Source of the DNA: Watersipora subatra
Taxonomy: Eukaryota; Bryozoa; Gymnolaemata; Cheilostomatida; Watersiporidae
DNA length: 64,000 bases
Assembly (NCBI RefSeq): GCF_963576615.1
Contig: NC_088714.1
Coordinates: 4,712,001-4,776,000 of the forward strand
Direction of reading: 5' to 3'
Part shown: positions 48,701 through 58,600 of the stretch, piece after piece
How positions within the stretch are numbered: the first letter of the stretch is position 1
Layout of the letters: the number at the start of each line of letters is the position of its first letter
Notes under the pieces: generated by a model
The model's database searches: none
Seen by the model: only the letters and a program-made list of their open reading frames with translations
What the model was told of the DNA's origin: nothing
Program-made: the position numbers and the translations under genes

Positions 48701-51369
48701 ATGTTCACCTTTACATAGTTTTTGTAAAATCCTTTACATAGTTTTAACAAACAATAATTAGACATCAGTTATGAAGTTTTGGCGCAAAAATTCCTGTATC
48801 CTCTCTACCACATAAAGCAAGTTTTTTCGGTTTAATGAAATTATTTAAGCAAGGTCGAATTATTGGGGAGTAAAAGCTTAATTTGTGGTACCAAAGCCTG
48901 TCCGCATATACCGTAAAACCTCTAATTTAACACCAGTTATAGTCGAATGTCACCTCTATTTGACCGTCACTACGAGATAAGGGTTGAAAAATAGAGCACC
49001 ACCCTCTATTTGACCGTCACTTTGACTATCTTTGATCTTTATCAACCCAAAATATCAAGTGATCTGTAGAAAAGCGTCCACAAAATCGTATTGATAATAG
49101 ATCGTTTACATTAATAACAAACAATTCTTTCGTTGTCCAACTCCAGAGCTTTTCACATTTTTCTCGTTAACACTTTGAAAGCAACACCATAGAAATAATC
49201 AATAACGGTCTCAGGCGAATAGTAGTTCCTTGTTTAACGCAGTCTTGATACTTTGAAGTACATGTACCTAGATAAAAAATGGTTTAGATTTACGTTGGTA
49301 GATGAACTTTAAAAGCAACACCATAGAAATAATTCAAATCTGCCTCAGGCTAATAGTAGTTCCTTGTTTAACACGGTCTTAATACTTTGAAAAACATACG
49401 TATGAAAACGGTTTGCAAGTTTTAGGCCAAAAGTTACGTTTAGCAAGCAATCTTTTACGCTTTGAAGAGAGACACAGGCTATCATATTATCGCAGGTCAA
49501 TTGCAAGCATTAGATATCAACTGGTAGATATACATGTATTTCTCAGTTTCTCAATGCATATTTATTACGAGATCTTTGACGAGTTGGAGGTATGTTAGCA
49601 GCTTTATTGCATCCAAAAGGTTAAATATCGCTCAACTGAAAAAAGAAAGCAAAATATGAGCAACATTCGCTTTGACCGTAATAGGGCTAAATTTATCTTC
49701 CGAAAATTCTGACGAACCATTTAAAAAATAGACCACCAGCCTCTATTTGAACGCCCACTCCAATTGAACGCCGCCTCCAATTGACCGCCACCATAGAGGA
49801 AGGGTTGGAAAATGGAGATAGTTTGCTTGCTTATACATCTGAGATGGGTTCTGTCCACAACAGCTTAAATGGCATTTATTGGGATAATTGTTGGCATTTA
49901 TTGGGATAATTGTTGGCATTTATTGGGATAATTGTTGGCATTTATTGGGATAATTGTTGTAGACATGGTCGAACTTGAAGCACATTTCACTTCGGCGCTT
50001 TGCAGCTTGATTTATTTTCATTTTCATTTTGATCAACCAAAGTATGTTTATAATTTTTGCTTATAACCCAACATGCAGCTATATGTTTTACCGATAGTAC
50101 AAAATAAAAATCAAACAATTAAGTACAACATTATATCATATGTAACTACCTGTAAAGGTTCATCCCTCCGGTTTTCAAAACCATAAGACATGATTCTGGT
50201 GTAACAGCTGTGAACATTTCAATACAAAATGACTCATTCAGGTAGAACCTTTCATCATGACACATTACTATTACACATGACATGCTAAAACTACTTTATA
50301 CCACTTGACCAAGCTTATTAACAATAGCCTGCTTTATTTCTTTGGGCGACAAATACAGGAATTGAATAAAATTAATTAACTCAAACATATGAGTATCTGC
50401 ATTCTAGATTGATGTAGGGAGGAGTATAGATGTTTGTCGCAAAAGGAACTAGTCCATGCTTCAAAGAAATATGGCTCATCCTCAGGACTCCGAGTACAAA
50501 ATTAGAACATCAACAAAAGAAAATGATCTTTTTTTGAACTTAGCTTTGTTTAGCACCTACTATTTACAGTGAACGTGATAACATTATGTTTTAGCTTAGG
50601 ACATCACTCCTAATAACACTGGAGACATCTAAGGGAGGATGCAGCACCACAAACTTATCCATTAGTCTATTAAAAAGCTTTTCATTTATACCTACTTAGT
50701 AGTATACCATCCCTACCATTGCTCTTGAATGAAGATGACTTCAGTGAGCAGACGAGTGCAATCAGTCCTATGACAACTCCACAGAACAGTGTGTTCATGA
50801 CAGACCAGGGAATGTAGCTGTCTTCTCCACTTGGATATAAGATAGATTCCAACACTTCTATGTCCTCGCTCTTTTGGTTTTTGTCACTAAGTAGGCTGAT
50901 TGGCAGGGCATCCTCTTTTGGTCTGTTTGCTAGATGATCTTCAGTGTCCATATAGGCTTGGCTGGTATCATATTCTCTTGCATTTGATTGCCCTGGCAAT
51001 TCATTTGCGACCCTGCTTTGTATCTGAAATTCTTCATCCAAGCAGTCGTGGTCTATAAAGAATATTGTTTCAGCTTAGATAATGTGGAGTTCATGAGCTA
51101 TTCGAGTGATCATGATCATACTGTTGTCATACAATGAGTCTTGACTTTATGTCTCGCAGTTAGAAGATGTATCATAAAGTTGGCTCCGAACAACTACACC
51201 CCCATAATCAAGGTTTCAAAGACAAGCCAGCTATAATGTGTTATTCCCCTATTCATTACTCTCCTGGAGCACATCAAGCATGCAAAGTATATTTGTACAC
51301 TAGTAAGCTCTTCTTTCAACAAGTTTGCCTACCTGTAAGAACTTCATTTCGTTCAGCTCTGTCCCACAT
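42774..51369 (-). CDS. CD225/dispanin (IFITM-like) two-pass membrane protein
   Basis: CD225 (dispanin) proteins include IFITM and PRRT-type membrane proteins. Two exons are well supported: 51052-50717 and 42964-42774 (stop TAA). The donor AATG/GTAGGG and acceptor TTGTGTTGCAG/GG join in phase. The first carries an acidic, soluble N-terminal region, then YIPWSVMNTLFCGVVIGL and ALVCSLKSSSF, matching the CD225 block of the IFITM type (..WSIFNTLF..., ..SVKSRD). The second begins KKGLAKRYSRLAYFLNI and runs through a second hydrophobic segment to YCWSDLLDS and a short tail. A likely 5' exon 51369-51333 (MWDRAERNEVLT) has a GTAGGC donor and fits the phase, giving about 187 aa; the start is tentative. 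The paired Cys palmitoylation site of IFITMs is not conserved (FCGVV). The 7.75 kb intron is full of repeats. Confidence 0.82.
43450..43545. repeat. (TA)n low-complexity tract
   Basis: Alternating TA with a few interruptions, inside the large dispanin intron. Confidence 0.85.
44163..44213. repeat. Perfect 16-bp hairpin
   Basis: GTGTATCTGTGGTGCT at 44163-44178 is the exact reverse complement of AGCACCACAGATACAC at 44198-44213, with a 19-base loop. It lies in the dispanin intron. Function unknown. Confidence 0.85.
44417..44464. repeat. (GGGAGCA)n microsatellite
   Basis: About seven perfect 7-bp units. Confidence 0.95.
45180..45646. mobile_element. MITE with AGCCTGGTTT ends
   Basis: Left AGCCTGGTTTCCATATGACA and right, on the other strand, AGCCTGGTTTTCATATGACA are near-perfect inverted repeats. 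A third copy of the terminal word sits inside at about 45369-45400 and is followed by a repeat of the TACGGGAG...CCCTCCGTT block (45327-45364 and 45399-45438). This indicates a tandem or nested internal duplication. GC- and CpG-rich against the AT-rich intron. Non-coding. Confidence 0.8.
45930..46385 (+). repeat. Interspersed repeat copy B
   Basis: Same family and orientation as 15860-16160. It contains CTACTCACAAGTTTTATCGA, CGCAAATGATGCACAAAAAA, GCGCAAGCTATTCCG and GGAAACAGTGATTGAGGA. It begins and ends with CCAT-type words but clear TIRs were not established. Confidence 0.6.
46806..47471. mobile_element. Possible piggyBac-type element remnant
   Basis: On the minus strand a sequence starts TTAACCCTTTGACAGCATCG at 47471, the style of piggyBac ends with TTAA target sites. 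Just inside, 47215-47020 encodes on the minus strand an acidic/Ser-rich piece (NSNQSSSDDSDERSSKTH) like the N-termini of piggyBac transposases. The other end (CCCTGTGATGGGCAAATTC at 46806) is only weakly similar. No DDD transposase core was found. Confidence 0.4.
48031..48645. mobile_element. Foldback element with ~270-bp arms
   Basis: Arms at 48031-48305 and 48375-48645 are long inverted repeats with a ~70-base loop. Matching words on opposite strands: CCGATCGTTGTGATAGGCGA / CCGATCGTTGCGATAGGCGA, AACACTCACCTTTACTAACA-type runs, AAGACACTTTG(T/C)GGGCGGAAAC, and TTGGGATTCGATATATAA / TTGGGATTCGATATATAAC. An RNA copy would form a long stem. Located in the dispanin intron. Confidence 0.88.
48905..49825. 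mobile_element. Repeat element with CTCTATTTGACCG modules and an internal duplication
   Basis: The left part (about 48910-49020) and right part (about 49725-49822) share CTCTATTTGA(C/A)CG modules and AAGGGTTG(A/G)AAAAT in the same orientation. Inside, a ~79-base block (AGCAACACCATAGAAATAAT ... TAGTAGTTCCTTGTTTAAC) occurs twice, at 49181-49258 and 49314-49392. Confidence 0.55.
49870..49957. repeat. 22-bp tandem repeat, 4 units
   Basis: Four perfect units of GGCATTTATTGGGATAATTG plus TT. Confidence 0.95.
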
Positions 51370-52995
51370 GATAAGGCAGGTGTCTGTCCAGGCGAGGATT
51401 GCTCTTTCATATGCCTCTCTGCTTTTTCCTCATACCAAACTTCGTGTTCAACTCAGGCGCCTCTCTTGCTATTACTTTCTGAGTTAACCCTGAATCAAGA
51501 TATAAGCATCGCATGGTTGATTGCTCCCGCCCATCGCCTCTGTTGAGGGCTGAGCTTTTAGTGAGCTGCGTACACAGGTTATATATAGCTGGTGGATGTG
51601 GTAAAAGCAAATCGTTGTCAACCCTGTGATAGTCAAAAGGCCAGTTAACTAATTCAAATTATAACCCTGTTCCCTATCTACATAAAATATTATTGCTGGC
51701 TCATCTATATAATGCCAATGGCTGACTAGTTACTAGTGGTAGCGTTTATTATACCTGACTGAAACATAACTCGCCATTATCTGGTATTTTGCTATAAAGC
51801 TGTAAAATTCTGAGTAGACTAACGTTAAGTCATTGTTACTGACCTAGTGGCAATTAATAGCTGTTTCAAGTCAGGGTGAGCCATTTCCATTCGTGTTTAA
51901 ATATTTTGTTTTGGTTGTACATGTTTAGTATTTTTAAACTAAAATTATGTTACATATTCGTTGACTGATTTCACCAATCAGTCATGCATGTAACATCGCT
52001 ACTCTATGGTAAAAACAGATAAAGACCTGCTAGCATTCATTGTTTTTTCATAGTTTCATTAAAAGCCTTGACAACCATTTAAAGTTCTTTTGAATCAGCG
52101 TTGTGTTGTAAAGTTTTAATCGATAAAAAACTCATTTTTTGAGTTCGTTTGTCGACATTATGCTAAGAATTAGGGTTTATTACCTCATTCATTCTGATCC
52201 GAGTCTAGATTACTTCGATTTTACTATAACTTAACCGTTCTGCTAAGTGTTTGAAAAGCATCCATCGTGCATTCAGAGACTTGTTCACGTTTCGGATAGA
52301 GAAACATGTATTTTACATATCCAATTGGGAGATCTATAATGAATCATAGCTTGTATTAAGTGATCAACCAACATTTGTTGATATTATCTAATCATTCAAG
52401 GAGATATTGGCATAGGCCTACTACATTTACCCAAACTTGTACACAAGTGATTACGAACATTGGTTTTCATTATAAGGTTTACTTCGCCACAAGGTAGCCA
52501 TTTGTAACCCAGGTTCTTTAATGTGTGAGAGTCCTGACTTTGATGTTGAATGGAAAGGAGAGCCATTAAGTGAAGGCCATTTCAAGAAATTAAAGTTTTG
52601 TTGAAAAACTGCGATTTAAAGTGATATTTAATACATGTATATGAAATGCCTGCAGGATGTTTTATATATACTGTTGTTAAATGGAGCATTCAGGTTGCCT
52701 TAAATACCGCATCTCAGGCGATCCATAAAATTAGTGAAATCCTATTTGGGTCACCGCGTATGAATAGAAGGAGTTGTCCGTTCAATGTTTTGGTTCACCT
52801 TGTTCCTCGAAGGCAGATAGGGTTGACCACCCTACATATTCATGTTTACATCAGATGACAGTCATATATATTTTATGCGATGGTTTATATATACATGTAT
52901 ATACACTTCAAATTAGTTTCTTGTCATTGCATCATCACTATGTCTTCATTGTGTGGATGATGTAGATTTCAAATTCTCCACACGTTCAGTTACTG
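51370..52995. other. Upstream flank of the dispanin gene
   Basis: No convincing exon. Short TACATGTATA words occur near 52880-52905. A promoter for the minus-strand dispanin gene should lie here but no element can be assigned. Confidence 0.4.
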
Positions 52996-53370
52996 TGTGA
53001 TGTGTTTCAATGTGATGTGTTTCAATGTGATGTGTTTCAATGTGATGTGTTTCAATGTGATGTGTTTCAATGTGATGTGTTTCAATGTGATGTGTTTCAA
53101 TGTGATGTGTTTCAATGTGATGTGTTTCAATGTGATGTGTTTCAATGTGATGTGTTTCAATGTGATGGGTTTCAATGTGATGTGTTTCAATGTGATGTGT
53201 TTCAATGTGATGTGTTTCAATGTGATGTGTTTCAATGTGATGTGTTTCAATGTGATGTGTTTCAATGTGATGTGTTTCAATGTGATGTGTCTCAATGTGA
53301 TGTGTTTCAATGTGATGTGTCTCAATGTGATGTGTTTCAATGTGATGTGTTTCAATGTGATGTGTTTTAA
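52996..53370. repeat. 15-bp minisatellite, exactly 25 units
   Basis: 375 bases = 25 x 15, unit TGTGATGTGTTTCAA. Variants: one GATGGGT unit near 53166, two TGTCTCAA units near 53286 and 53316, and TTTTAA in the last. The length is a multiple of three, so long artificial frames run on both strands. Confidence 0.97.
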
Positions 53371-53472
53371 TGGACATTTACAAGTTTTAAATTGGTACGG
53401 GCACTTTGTTAAAAAATCTAAGGATTTCTATGCCAGAGGTCATGGGAAGGGATGCAATAGCAGTAGGTATAG

Positions 53473-54015
53473 AGAACAGTCAACCATACAGTAGATATAG
53501 AGAATACTCATACATACAGAAGATATAAAGAGCACTCAAACATACAGTAGATATATAGAGAACACTCAAACATACAGTAGATATATAGAGAACACTCAAA
53601 CATACAGTAGATGTATAGAGAACACTTAAACATACAGTAGATATAGAGAACACTCAAACATACAGTAGATATAGAGAACACTCAAACATACAGAAGATAT
53701 AGAGAACACTCAAACATACAGTAGATATAAAAAACACTTACACATACAGTAGGTATAGAGAACACTCAAACATACAGTAAATATAAAGAACACTCAAACA
53801 TACAGTAGATATAGAAAACACTCAAACATACAGTAGATATAGAAAACACTCAAACATACAGTAGGTATAGAGAACACTCAAACATATAGTTGATATAGAG
53901 AATACTCAAACATACAGAAGATATAGAGAACAGTCAAACATACAGTAAATATAGAAAACACTCAAACATACAGTAGATATAGAAAACACTCAAACATACA
54001 TGTACAGTAAATATA
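53473..54015. repeat. ~27-bp minisatellite, about 19 units
   Basis: Units of ACATACAGTAGATATAGAGA plus ACACTCAA with 1-2 base length changes (ATATATAGAG) and substitutions. It follows the 15-bp array by about 100 bases. Confidence 0.93.
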
Positions 54016-55638
54016 TAACCTACCTTGATTGATTTAATGGGTGGAAGACTGATAGTCTCTCAGAGTGACTGGGATGACACTCAAATAATAATACTACAGT
54101 TATGCTGGCATGAGAACCTGTCTGAATACCCTGAATTTAAAGTTATTATAATTGCTCCAGTTGACTTTCCTATACAAGCAAAGACCAAACATAAAAGCAA
54201 GCATAATATTCTTCAATTGTGAAAAATAATTTGCCGAGCAAGTAGTGATGGAACCATGCAGTTTCTTTCTGCTTTTTTGTATTTAGTCGAGTTAGGGTGT
54301 TGAAAAAGTATCGAATTCCCTCTCAATAAAAGTTTTACGAAATGTGTCAACAATCTGTTGTGGAGATATTTGCTGTTGCTGCACACAGTCGCTACTAAAC
54401 GATGCGTCAATTTGTCTAATATGTTCGGGACTGTTCAAACTGAATTAGGAATGACGGAAGTGTGGAAAATGTTTACAATGGAGTAGCTTGCGCTGCATTA
54501 TTTTTGCGCATCATCCTCAAGCGTCATCTCCATCTTTTACAAGCTTGAAACATTCTTTACAATTTTGTGAGCAACAAAACCCGCTTGATTTGTGGATTTT
54601 GCCTCCATCTTGTGGATGATGCAAACTTGTGGTTTAACCGCGTCATTCAAACATAGTGTATGTTAGCCCTGTGTACACCAGGTCTTAGTTGGGAAGTAAA
54701 CTGAGCAGTGGTACATTGAGTGCGTTGTCCTTGCAGTTGTGAGCTTTGCATTCTATTAATAGTGGAAAGCTTTCTAAAATACAAGTAGTTTTCACAATCA
54801 GTTGATACAAACTCTTCTATCTCACGGTTGTTATTATTGTAGTTTATTAACTCTCTTCCTACCCAATTAATCCTTTTACTGAGACATAATTCAATACTTG
54901 TTAGAACCTAATTGACAAAGGCACATAATTATGTTGTCATAACTTTTGAACCATGAGATCTATTTTAATACTAAATTAATCAGCATAAAATTTTGCGTCA
55001 GTTTATCCCACACAGAAGGCTACAAATTTGTTGCAGAATGAGCTCAAACACTTTCGGTAGCTTCCTCTACAGCTTGAGCATGTTCTTTGTTAGAAGTGTT
55101 ATCACTGTAACTATAGCTTAAGACAATATTATTAAATTAGCTAAAAATACAATAATCGCCATCAATAGTGCTATTACTCAATAGATAATACTCAGAAGTC
55201 CATTGATCTACAATTAGTGAAGCCGTGGTAGCTGTAATGCGTCTGACATAGCTGGTCATCGCAAGGAAGTTGCGATAAAAAAGAACTTTTTTGTTAAGCG
55301 AAACTCAGCTCAGAATAGGTTGTAAAAACGTTTCCTATTGGCTCAACGCAGCTAAAGATTTTTTCTTTCGTTTATTTACAGGCGGGATAGGCTAAAAACT
55401 ATAATTAATTACTCACGAGTCAAAGACAATTTGTCCGAAGCCTACTAAAGCCTCCCCGTGCTGCTCTTAGCCATAAACCAAACGCTGTGCCGAGCCATAT
55501 CACGCGGCTCCTAGTGTACCATGATTTAAAAGTTACAACAAAACATTCTGAGACAACTGCTTTTCGTTAAAAAACTTGTGGTTTGCTTACACATAAATAT
55601 CTATTGTGTTTACTTAACTGGCACCGCTTCTGTTTCAG
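54016..55638. other. Upstream flank and presumed intron 1 of NAA40
   Basis: The short first coding exon of NAA40 was not found. 54480-54560 is a minus-strand partial copy of the repeat family at 15.9 and 46.0 kb (GCGCAAGCTACTCC, GATGCGCAAAAATAA). Otherwise nothing was recognised. Confidence 0.4.
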
Positions 55639-58600
55639 AAAGGTAAGAAGAATGACAAGCATAAGGCAAGAAGAGACCAAAGGCGAGAGGTGCGTTCATA
55701 CTCTGTTTACTCAGTATTTATTTTATTTTTACTGCAGTAAGTAGACAAGCTGTTGAGTTTGGGTATTTATCTGCCCACCTCATGTTAATTGACATACAAT
55801 GGCATATAGCTCTCTGGTTTTGTTTTATTAATGGTTGATGTGTTCTTATTCACCTTTAACATGTAGGTAGTAGTGATTTTACTTGACACGTTATATCACT
55901 ATGCGCTAAAGATAAGTCTGTTCAGTGTTTCAAAATAAGAGCATATTTCCTTAAAGAATTTATATTTGCTCACTATTGACTAAAGTTTTAATAGCTATAG
56001 TTGGACATACCTAAGGACAGACAGACGACAAACTTAGAGATTTATATATACATGTATATACAGGTTAGCTCACTACTCATTGTTAGTCACTCCATCGGTT
56101 AGTAGACATGGGTTCTGTTGCATGGAAAGTCGGTGATTAGCTGTTTGTCACCTTGTAGGAAGCTAAGAAGATTGCTGAGCAGCAGGCCATTGTTAATGCT
56201 GCCAATGCAATAGCCAATCCACTCGCTCTTTTGGCTCCCATGTTCCGGAAGTACGACCGCAATAGGTTTGTGTCATTGAGTCACGCATCGCTATACTCCT
56301 CTCTGTACGTTTGTTTCTAGGTGATTTACTTGTGATGTCATCAGCAAGGTCTCGCTCTCACAGGCGATAGATAAACTTGTTTAGGATGGCCAGCAACAAG
56401 CTAAACATATCATTTGATAAGCTCTATAAGCTATTTTTAGGTCGCTACAGACAAGGTAGTGCTCAGGTACAGACAACTCTCATATGTTGGGACTAATTCA
56501 GACTGCGCCATGTCTGGACATTGAAAGATTCCAGACATTAAAAATTGATTACTGTGCATTAAACAGCCTATATTGTCTCAAACACATACTTCTAGACTAC
56601 AATAGTGTACAAGATGCATGTACAGTGTATATATGAGAGAGTAAAATATGGTTATACCTGTAATAGGGTATAGTACACCAGTATACCAGAAAATTACGGT
56701 ACAACTCTGGTGGGAAATACATGCTTCGCTTGCGTCGTCTGTCACGAGAACCACCTATAAGTCAAATCTGTCATTCTTCAGACAGCCATGGCCGTATCGG
56801 ACAATTGTCCAGACCCTAGACATTGTCCAGACAATCGAAAATTCGAGCAAGTCCGAAGAAGCGGAGCCAACTATACCAGCTACATTGCATTTAGAGTTGA
56901 AAGGTTTTGTAAATATTCGGATCAGTGATCCTTTTGTTAGGATGTCCCAGGTAGGGAGGTTGACATAGCGCGTTGTCGATGGATTATATCTAGAGTTTAG
57001 TTAATATAAGCCTTATGAAAACTCACAATCGCCTTAATAAACTAGAATTACCTTCTCATGTTTTCTTTCATGGCCAAAGACATTAAGAGGGTTTTTCAAT
57101 CACAAATATGGTCAAACTTACTAGCTAGGACATAATTTGTAACAAAAAGTGATATGTAGCCTTGGTGTTTTGAACTGGAATCATGATAATAAAGTTAAGT
57201 GAATTTTATTTACTACCATATGAAACTCGTCATAGTAAAACCTGGAGTGCAATGCTGGTATGGCTTTTACATTAACAATGCAAATGTTTAGAAATTACTG
57301 TTTTTTGCATCTGATTTCTGAAAACATTCAACTCGGGTATTATCTACATTTGCTATGTTTAAGGCTAATCAGAGCGCAGGAAACAGTAAGCCTTGTCATT
57401 TACATCGTTACTATTCAATATGGTGGCTCACCAAGATTTTTTCTGTGTGATACATAAAGTTTTGAATAATTTCTTTTGCTAAAATAATGTAAACAGTTCC
57501 AATTTGGATTTTATTGGTGGCTTGAGGTGCTTTTGGACTTGTTGTGCCTAGTAAGTACACTATTAGGAAGGCCTATGCATGTGTGGTTCATATTCACATC
57601 TCATACTCTTCACAAATGTAGAGGATTTCCTGCAGTTTATGGTATGATTGAGGTACACATGTGTATGCGGTAACATTGTCAAGTAGGGTTTGCGGGAAGT
57701 CGATAAGCGCATGTCTGACAATACAGCATTAAAAGCCTAGCCCAAGATCTTTATAAATCAGTAATGGTTATAAGTCATGATAATCAAATGGTAGGCAGAA
57801 GGAATTCGCTAGCACCTTCAGTTTTTAGGAGTAATTTGAATGCAGTTATAGCTGGGAAATCTACTAATGCTGTGTTTTATAAGCCTATCGAGCATTATCG
57901 TGAAATCGCCAAAAGTCTGTTAACCATCGGTATGGTTGAGAGCTGTGGAGTCCATGAATCCTCAGGTTAGTACAGGTATACATTTGACTTTTGTTTGTAG
58001 AAAATGCTTTGAATGCTTGATTATATTTCCATGCCATAGAGCTGACTTGAATTGTGTAGGCCTACTCAGTTTTTTATATTAAGTTTGGGGAGTTTGAAAA
58101 TTTATCATTTGATGGAAATACTGTAAAATACTTGAGATAGATTTTATTCTTTACATGCTTTCTAATCTATTTAGTTGTAATAACAAAATGAACTGCAATA
58201 AGTTGAAAGATTTAACTTTATTGACATAATAAACTACCAGCATGAAACCTGACTTTTTGCCAGTACCATCCGTTACAAATATCTAGTATTTTATAACTTT
58301 ACTGATGACATTACTGCATGAAGTCTGTACAATGTAACTTCATAAACATTGAGGGAATGATGAGCAGCATCATGAATAACAACTGATAGCTGGCAGTGAT
58401 AAACATGTTTCACATTCTCATTACAAAGCCTAGTGCATTGTGTAATTCTGTGGTTATATAATAATATTAGTTCTATTATGTTTTCAGGGTGTAGAATAAC
58501 AAAGTAAGGGAGTGCTATCTCATGTCTCACTCCTACAGCCTAAAGCCTGGTTGTACTACAATGTATATCGCAGTATGTCGGCGGTGTCGTTTCGGCGTTC

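Noticed and set aside
50682-51041. Treating the dispanin exon frame as a single-exon gene
   Set aside because: The phase-matched donor at 50716 and the CD225 second half at 42964 show it is an exon. Read-through adds only a short unrelated tail.
52946-53494. Overlapping open frames of HHIET, KHITL and MCFNV repeats
   Set aside because: An artefact of the 15-bp array, open on both strands in several frames.
56648-56968. 106-codon plus-strand frame inside NAA40 intron 3
   Set aside because: No recognisable motif and no clear splice borders. It lies between well-supported NAA40 exons.
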